Shown here piece after piece: positions 59,285 to 64,000 of a stretch of 64,000 nt of DNA (within the stretch, counting starts at the first letter, position 1; each line of letters opens with the position of its first letter). The notes beneath the pieces were generated by a model. The model saw only the letters and a program-made list of their open reading frames with translations. It had not been told where the DNA came from and made no database searches. Where the stretch lies: assembly GCF_027922325.1 (NCBI RefSeq), contig NZ_BSFL01000002.1:310001-374000 (forward strand). Reading direction: 5' to 3'. Both the position numbers and the translations under genes were made by a program. Source of the stretch: Methylopila turkensis. GTDB lineage: Bacteria > Pseudomonadota > Alphaproteobacteria > Rhizobiales > Methylopilaceae.

Positions 59285-59773
59285 TCACCCCCGCCTCGCG
59301 CGGCCGAGAGCCGCCAGCGCCTCGCCGTCGAGCCTGTAGCCGGTCCAGCCCTCGACCGGGCGCGCGCCGAGCCCCTGATAGAACGCGATCGACGGCGCGT
59401 TCCAGTCGAGCACGGACCATTCCAGCCGACCGAGCCCCCCGTCGCGGCAGCGTTCGGCGAGACGCGCGACCAGGGCCTTGCCGAGGCCCCGCCCACGGAA
59501 CTCCGGACGCACGAACAGATCCTCGAGATAGATGCCGTGCCGGCCGCGGAAGGTCGAGAACGTGTAGAACCAGACCGCGAAGCCCGCCGGCGCGCCGTCC
59601 CATTCGACGATCTCGCAGAACGCGCGGGGCTGCGGCGCGAACAGCGCGGCGGCGATGTCCGCCTCGGAGGCTTCGACCTCATGGGTCAGCTCCTCGTAGA
59701 CCGCGAGCTCGCCGATCAGCGCGTAGACAAGGCCGGCGTCCGAGGGGACGGCGGCGCGAAGCGATGCGCTCAC
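59285..59773 (-). CDS. GNAT family N-acetyltransferase (spermidine/diamine acetyltransferase-like)
   Basis: 162 residues. Conserved GNAT elements are [28 protein letters not shown], where RGRGLG binds acetyl-CoA, and [18 protein letters not shown]. The YLEDLFV pattern is like SSAT-type enzymes acting on diamines, spermidine or thialysine; substrate is inferred. Its ATG overlaps the thyA stop (ATGA). Confidence 0.88.
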   Translation of the reverse strand: MSASLRAAVPSDAGLVYALIGELAVYEELTHEVEASEADIAAALFAPQPRAFCEIVEWDGAPAGFAVWFYTFSTFRGRHGIYLEDLFVRPEFRGRGLGKALVARLAERCRDGGLGRLEWSVLDWNAPSIAFYQGLGARPVEGWTGYRLDGEALAALGRARRG

Positions 59774-60564
59774 ACCGCCACCGGCGCCTTGATGGCGGGA
59801 TGGGGGTCGTAGCCCTCGAACGCGACATCGTCGAAGCGGACGTCAAACACCGATCGCACGGCCGCGTTGAGGCGCAGCTTCGGCAGCGGGCGCGGCTCGC
59901 GCGCCAACTGCTCGCGGGCCTGGTCGAGATGGTTGAGGTAGAGATGGGCGTCGCCGAGCGTGTGCACGAAATCGCCCACGGCGAGCCCGGCCTCATGGGC
60001 GACAAGGTGAGTCAGCAGCGCGTAGGACGCGATGTTGAACGGCACCCCGAGGAAGACGTCGGCCGAGCGCTGGTAGAGCTGGCAGGACAGCCGGCCGTCG
60101 GTCACGTCGAACTGGAACAGGCAGTGGCACGGCGCGAGCGCCATGGCCGGGACGTCGGCCGGGTTCCAGGACGAGACGATCAGCCGGCGCGACGACGGGT
60201 TGCGCTTCAGCTCCGCCAGCACGTCCTTCATCTGGTCGATGGTCCGCCCGTCGGGGGCGGCCCAGGAGCGCCACTGCCGGCCGTAGACCGGACCGAGCTC
60301 GCCCGAGGCGTCGGCCCACTCGTCCCAGATCGTGACGCCGTTCTCCTGCAGGTAGCGGACGTTGGTGTCGCCCGCGAGGAACCACAGCAGCTCGTGGACG
60401 ATCGACTTCAGGTGCAGCTTCTTCGTCGTGACGAGCGGAAAGCCTTCCGTCAGGTCGAAGCGCATCTGGGCGCCGAACACCGACAGGGTGCCGGTGCCGG
60501 TGCGGTCGTCCTTGCGGACGCCCTCTTCGAGGATCCGCCGGAGAAGGTCGAGATAGGTCTGCAT
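59770..60564 (-). CDS. thyA: Thymidylate synthase
   Basis: 264 residues, identical in length to E. coli ThyA. The catalytic Cys is C146 in [10 protein letters not shown]. The start [26 protein letters not shown] includes the phosphate-binding Arg. It converts dUMP to dTMP with methylene-THF, making DHF for FolA. It heads the thyA-GNAT-secreted protein-folA-hflK-hflC-DUF2065 run on the minus strand. Confidence 0.98.
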   Translation of the reverse strand: MQTYLDLLRRILEEGVRKDDRTGTGTLSVFGAQMRFDLTEGFPLVTTKKLHLKSIVHELLWFLAGDTNVRYLQENGVTIWDEWADASGELGPVYGRQWRSWAAPDGRTIDQMKDVLAELKRNPSSRRLIVSSWNPADVPAMALAPCHCLFQFDVTDGRLSCQLYQRSADVFLGVPFNIASYALLTHLVAHEAGLAVGDFVHTLGDAHLYLNHLDQAREQLAREPRPLPKLRLNAAVRSVFDVRFDDVAFEGYDPHPAIKAPVAV

Positions 60565-60663
60565 GCCCGGGCCGTGGCGCGTGTGTCAGCCGGGGCACCA
60601 TAGCACCGAGGGCGTCCGCGTCAGCGGGCGCCCTCCGATGCGTCCACAGCTCTCGCGCCGAGG

Positions 60664-62334
60664 TCAGGCGGCGCGCACCTCGTGCAGGAAGTCATCGACC
60701 TCCTTGCCGAGCTGCGAGGACTGCTGGGCGAGCTCGCCCGCCGCGATCCGGAGCTGGCCGGCGCCGGCGCCGGCCTGATCGGCCGCGATCCGGACCTCGT
60801 CCATGTCATGGCTGACGCGCTGCGTGCCGCGGGCGGCCTCGCTGACGTTGCGCGCGATCTCGTTGGTGGCGGCCTGCTGCTCCTCCACCGCGGCGGAGAC
60901 GCTGGTCGCGATCTGGTGCACCTCGCCGATGGTGACGCCGATGCCCTCGATCGCCAGGACGGTCTCGCGGGTCGCGGCCTGGATCGCGTTGATCTGCGCC
61001 GTGATCTCCTCGGTCGCCTTGCCGGTCTGGCCGGCGAGCTGCTTGACCTCGGCCGCGACGATCGCGAAGCCGCGGCCGGCCTCGCCCGCGCGCGCCGCCT
61101 CGATGGTGGCGTTGAGCGCGAGCAGGTTGGTCTGCTCGGCGATCTCGCGGATGAGCTGCACGAACTGGCCGATCTTGTTCGAGCCGTCGACGAGCTGACG
61201 CACGCAGGCGTGAGCGCTGTCGACGTTCGCCACCGCGGCGGAGGCCGCCTCCGTGGTGCGGGCGACCTGCGAGCCGATCTCGCCGGCGCAGGCCGCGAAC
61301 TCCTCGGCCGCGGCCGCCACCGCGTTGACGTTGGCCGCGGTCTCGTTGGCGACGGCGAGCACGGCGCCGGACTGCGCGTTGGTCTGGTCGGCGTTGGCCG
61401 CGAGCGAGCGCGAGGTGACCTCGAGCTCCTGCGCCGCCGCCGCAAGCTGCTGCACCAGTTCGCCGACGCTGCCCTGGAAGCGGCCGGCGAGCCCGTTCAT
61501 TTCGGCGCGGCGGCGCTCGACGCGCGTGCGCTCGTTTTCCGCCTGTTCGCTGCGCATGCGCTCGGCGTCGCGCATCTCGCGGGCGAACACCTCCATGCTG
61601 CGGGAGATGTCGCCGACCTCGTCCTTCGAGGCGCGGGCCGGCGGCAGATTGAAGTCGCCGGCGGCGAGCTTGCCGAGCGCCGCGGCGACCTGCTGCAGCG
61701 GAGCGGCGATCTGCCGGTTAGCCATCACGCCGGCGATCGCGAGCGCCAGGCCGGTGCCGCCGAAGGCGACCAGCAGGATCAGGGTGAGCCGCTCGGAGTA
61801 GAGCGCGTCGGAGCGCTCATGGACTTCCGCGACCGCCTTCTGGCTCCGCTCGGTCATCGCGTCGACGCTGGCCTGGAACGCCCGGCGGTTTGCGCGATTC
61901 GCCTCGTTGTTGCCCTGCTCGTTGGCCGCCTGGGGCGAGACTTCGACGCCAAGCCGCGCGGTCTCGGTGCGGAAGGTCTTGAACCCGGCGGCGCTGGCGG
62001 TCACGGCGTCGAACAGGCCGCGGTCGGCCTCCGGCACGGTCGGCGCCCAGCTCGCCAGCAGCGCGTCGATGTCGGCGAGGCCGGCGAGGATGCCCTCGCT
62101 GAATTTCTTGGCGTCCGCCGTGCTGTCGGCGCCGTAGACGCCGCGCGATTCCATGACGACGCGCGTCACCAGGCGGTTCAGCCGCTCGCTGTTGAGCGCC
62201 TGCTCGGCCGCATTCTTCACGCCGTTGAGCGAGTCCTCCATCGCGCGCAGGGACGACAGGCCGATGGCCGCCGTCAGCAGGGCGACGACGCCCAATCCGC
62301 CCACCAGCATGAAAATCTTCGACCGAATGCGCAC
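60664..62334 (-). CDS. Methyl-accepting chemotaxis protein
   Basis: About 556 residues from GTG 62334 ([22 protein letters not shown]), preceded by AGGGGGCAG. An N-terminal transmembrane helix, a periplasmic four-helix domain (about 30-185), a second transmembrane helix ([22 protein letters not shown]) and a HAMP domain follow. The signalling hairpin tip is [20 protein letters not shown], with [15 protein letters not shown]. No C-terminal CheR-binding pentapeptide is visible; the protein ends [10 protein letters not shown]. Ligand unknown. An unusual cysteine (FAACAGEIG) lies in the cytoplasmic domain. Confidence 0.93.
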   Translation of the reverse strand: MRIRSKIFMLVGGLGVVALLTAAIGLSSLRAMEDSLNGVKNAAEQALNSERLNRLVTRVVMESRGVYGADSTADAKKFSEGILAGLADIDALLASWAPTVPEADRGLFDAVTASAAGFKTFRTETARLGVEVSPQAANEQGNNEANRANRRAFQASVDAMTERSQKAVAEVHERSDALYSERLTLILLVAFGGTGLALAIAGVMANRQIAAPLQQVAAALGKLAAGDFNLPPARASKDEVGDISRSMEVFAREMRDAERMRSEQAENERTRVERRRAEMNGLAGRFQGSVGELVQQLAAAAQELEVTSRSLAANADQTNAQSGAVLAVANETAANVNAVAAAAEEFAACAGEIGSQVARTTEAASAAVANVDSAHACVRQLVDGSNKIGQFVQLIREIAEQTNLLALNATIEAARAGEAGRGFAIVAAEVKQLAGQTGKATEEITAQINAIQAATRETVLAIEGIGVTIGEVHQIATSVSAAVEEQQAATNEIARNVSEAARGTQRVSHDMDEVRIAADQAGAGAGQLRIAAGELAQQSSQLGKEVDDFLHEVRAA

Positions 62335-62477
62335 GACCGTCTGCCCCCTGCCGCGGGTCCCGCCCAAGCGCGGACTCCGGTGCGCGCAGGCTAGCGCCAC
62401 ATCCTTAAGAATTGATCGACGGTTGAAAGACCTCGTTAGCGAAAACGATCCGCGGGACCTGCGACGCGCTGGGGGGC

Positions 62478-62506
62478 TTTCGGTCCGCCGCCCACGCGCC
62501 TATATT
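62478..62506 (+). promoter_or_regulatory. Putative promoter of ssrA
   Basis: TATATT (62501-62506) as a -10 element and TTTCGG (62478-62483) as a weak -35, with a 17-bp spacer. The expected start near 62513 falls at the beginning of the tmRNA 5' hairpin. Confidence 0.45.
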
Positions 62507-62512
62507 CATCGG

Positions 62513-62830
62513 CGTCGGGCTTGCCCGACTATGGTGATAAACGGTCGCCGCAATAAACCCTTCGGACCCGGGGGCAGCACCCGGCGCCTCCACCCAAGCC
62601 CATGGTTCGCCGTGGGTTTCGGCGGGGGCGAAACAGGATCGACGGGGGCGTAAAGGGCGAGCTTTCCCCCGGCATGGCACCGCCGTTATCGGGCTCAATC
62701 TATAGTTGCCAACGACAACTATGCTCAGGTTCGTCTGGCCGCGTGAGCGGTCCGATTGACCAAATTCAAGTCCTAAGGGGTTAGCTCTTTTAGGCGGGGT
62801 TCGGAGGTACCTGGCAACAGAAACCTCCAC
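62513..62830 (+). ncRNA. ssrA: tmRNA, circularly permuted two-piece alphaproteobacterial type
   Basis: The acceptor part lies upstream and the coding part downstream, as in permuted genes. A hairpin GTCGGGC-TT-GCCCGAC (62514-62529) starts the transcript region. The T-arm CCGGG-GGCAGCA-CCCGG (62568-62584) leads to the acceptor strand CGCCTCC (62585-62591) and A-CC. An intervening hairpin (62596-62619) follows. The coding piece begins GGGGGCGAAACAGG at 62624; its GGGGGCG pairs with CGCCTCC over 7 bp. The tag frame at 62708-62746 encodes ANDNYAQVRLAA-stop. A terminal stem GGAGGT/ACCTCC is at 62803-62828. Outer ends are approximate. Confidence 0.9.
62708..62746 (+). other. tmRNA tag-peptide reading frame
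   Basis: Codons GCC AAC GAC AAC TAT GCT and on to GCG TGA encode ANDNYAQVRLAA, to which the tRNA-like alanine is added first. The ANDN(Y/F)A start and LAA end match alphaproteobacterial SsrA tags; the LAA end is the ClpX degron and the ANDN start is the SspB contact in relatives. Confidence 0.88.
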
Positions 62831-62918
62831 TTCTCCTTATGCGCCGGCGCCCCCGAATTTCCGCCTGCGACAGCCGGCGTGGTGTTTCCCCGGCGTCGAA
62901 TCCGGTTATGTGGCAGAC

Positions 62919-63437
62919 ATGACGACCGAGCAGACGCCGCCCGCCCAGGACTTCATGCGCTATGATCTGCTGACGCAGAAGGCGCTGCGCGGCGTCGTGC
63001 GCGACGTGCTGTCCCGGGTCGCCCGCGAAGGCACGCCCGGCGAGCACCACTTCTACATCTCCTTCCGCACCACCGATCCGGACGTGAAGCTCTCGAACCG
63101 CCTGCGCGAACGCTACCCTGCCGAGATGACGATCGTGCTCCAGCACCAGTTCTGGGACCTCGAGGTCACGGACTACGGCTTCGAGGTCGGCCTGTCGTTC
63201 GGCGGCGTACCGGAGAAGCTCGTGGTGCCGTTCGAATCAGTCACCGGCTTTTTCGACCCGTCGGTCCAGTTCGGATTGAAGTTCGACAATCCGGACGCGA
63301 TCGAGAGCGAGGACGCGGTCGAGACCGACGCCGAGAAGCCGACCCAGGCCGCGGCGGAGCCGGACGACGCCGCCGGAACGACCGCCGCGGACGGCGGCGC
63401 CGAAGTCGTAAGCCTCGACAAGTTCCGCAAGAAGTAA
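62919..63437 (+). CDS. sspB: ClpXP adaptor protein SspB, alpha type
   Basis: 172 residues from ATG 62919; a GTG at 62910 would add three residues. The family core is FMRYDLLTQKALRGVVRDVLS, HHFYISFRTTDPDVKLS, MTIVLQHQFWDLEVTDYGF and EVGLSFGGVPEKLVVPF. A disordered acidic linker (about 125-160) leads to a conserved C-terminal tail VVSLDKFRKK, the likely ClpX-docking (XB) motif. SspB binds the ANDN part of the tmRNA tag and delivers tagged proteins to ClpXP. It lies 89 bp after the tmRNA on the same strand. Confidence 0.93.
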   Translation: MTTEQTPPAQDFMRYDLLTQKALRGVVRDVLSRVAREGTPGEHHFYISFRTTDPDVKLSNRLRERYPAEMTIVLQHQFWDLEVTDYGFEVGLSFGGVPEKLVVPFESVTGFFDPSVQFGLKFDNPDAIESEDAVETDAEKPTQAAAEPDDAAGTTAADGGAEVVSLDKFRKK

Positions 63438-63539
63438 GCCTCCCCCGCATGGCGTGACGCAGCGCGAAGGCGCGTGCTAAGCACCGGACCGCGGCGCGTT
63501 GACGCGCCGATCCGGTCCAATCAGCACGAGAGCCGCGCC

Positions 63540-64000
63540 ATGACGTCGACCCGCACCGAGACCGACAGCTTCGGGCCGCTCGAGGTCCCCGCCGACAGGT
63601 ATTGGGGCGCGCAGACCCAGCGTTCGCTGCAGAACTTCAAGATCGGCGGGGAGACCATGCCGAAGCCGCTCATCCGGGCGCTCGGCGTGGTGAAGCGCTC
63701 GGCGGCGCTCGCGAACCGCGAGCTCGGCGTCCTGAAGCCGGAGCTCGCCGACGCGATCGCGAGCGCGGCGCAGGAAGTGATCGACGGCAAGTTCGACGAC
63801 CACTTCCCGCTGGTGGTCTGGCAGACCGGCTCCGGCACCCAGTCGAACATGAACGCGAACGAGGTGATCTCGAACCGCGCGATCGAGATCCTGGGCGGCG
63901 AGCTTGGCTCCAAGACGCCGGTGCATCCGAACGACCACGTCAACATGAGCCAGTCGTCCAACGACACCTTCCCGACCGCGATGCACATCGCCGCGGCCGA
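63540..64000 (+). CDS. fumC: Class II fumarate hydratase, N-terminal part (truncated by window edge)
   Basis: The first about 153 codons of an expected 460. It starts [30 protein letters not shown], as in fumarase C, and contains [19 protein letters not shown] and [19 protein letters not shown], the substrate-binding blocks. It converts fumarate to malate in the TCA cycle. The signature GSSxMPxKxN lies beyond the window. It is 102 bp after sspB. Confidence 0.95.
   Translation, partial: MTSTRTETDSFGPLEVPADRYWGAQTQRSLQNFKIGGETMPKPLIRALGVVKRSAALANRELGVLKPELADAIASAAQEVIDGKFDDHFPLVVWQTGSGTQSNMNANEVISNRAIEILGGELGSKTPVHPNDHVNMSQSSNDTFPTAMHIAAA

Noticed and set aside
62405-62830. 141-residue minus-strand frame
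   Set aside because: It lies opposite the tmRNA gene, whose structure and tag frame explain the sequence.

Overview
The window is a high-GC (about 70% by eye) chromosomal segment of an alphaproteobacterium, most likely order Hyphomicrobiales (Rhizobiales). Lineage markers are a circularly permuted two-piece tmRNA gene next to an alpha-type sspB, a CckA-type hybrid kinase, TTAA-N7-TTAA (CtrA-type) boxes, a GTTC-N7-GTTC (alphaproteobacterial LexA) box at recA, an F1-ATPase zeta inhibitor (DUF1476), and the order flgB-flgC-fliE-fliQ-fliR-flhB-cckA. I saw no rRNA, tRNA, CRISPR array, prophage or insertion sequence. Genus is not determined.

Layout. 1-3.5 kb: the C-terminal part of a bacterial alpha-2-macroglobulin overlapping pbpC. 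3.6-8.0 kb: grpE, then the serine genes serC and serA flanking an SseB-like gene. 8.2-14.3 kb: an outer-membrane beta-barrel protein, glmM, ftsH, the zeta subunit and a secreted SH3b protein with an Arg-Pro-Gly tail. 14.5-21 kb: purB, an atypical low-GC ORF, a TrmJ-type methyltransferase, an MFS transporter, icd and an unknown membrane protein. 21.1-27.7 kb: alaS, recA with its SOS box, and cckA. 27.9-33.4 kb: flagellar export and rod genes in two divergent units around a CtrA box. 33.6-39.3 kb: a BAX-inhibitor-like membrane protein, a YkuD protein, a response regulator, a cyclic-nucleotide-binding protein, an EAL protein and rpmF. 39.5-46.5 kb: mtgA and ispA, then polyhydroxybutyrate genes (phaR, phaA, phaB, phaZ) with an EF-hand protein. 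46.6-51 kb: a RegB/ActS-like kinase, rpsT, a rhodanese and dnaA. 51.2-55.7 kb: etfB-etfA, 3-hydroxybutyryl-CoA dehydrogenase, a small YjfB-like protein and a diguanylate cyclase. 55.7-60.6 kb: a tight minus-strand run thyA, GNAT, secreted protein, folA, hflK, hflC, DUF2065. 60.7-64 kb: a chemoreceptor, tmRNA (ssrA), sspB and the start of fumC.

How the parts connect. phaA/phaB build and phaZ degrades polyhydroxybutyrate under the repressor PhaR; etfAB and 3-hydroxybutyryl-CoA dehydrogenase handle the same C4 acyl-CoA intermediates. CckA, CtrA-type boxes and flagellar genes suggest the usual alphaproteobacterial coupling of motility to the cell cycle. ssrA and the adaptor gene sspB lie side by side on one strand, so the degradation tag and the protein predicted to deliver tagged substrates to ClpXP are encoded together; this is the most interesting local arrangement. 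The rest is mainly housekeeping. I did not find a convincing wholly new multi-gene system. The best candidates for new biology are the tmRNA-SspB unit, the low-GC ORF coupled to the TrmJ gene, the unknown membrane protein at 19.9 kb and the PhaZ-helix-hairpin-helix fusion.
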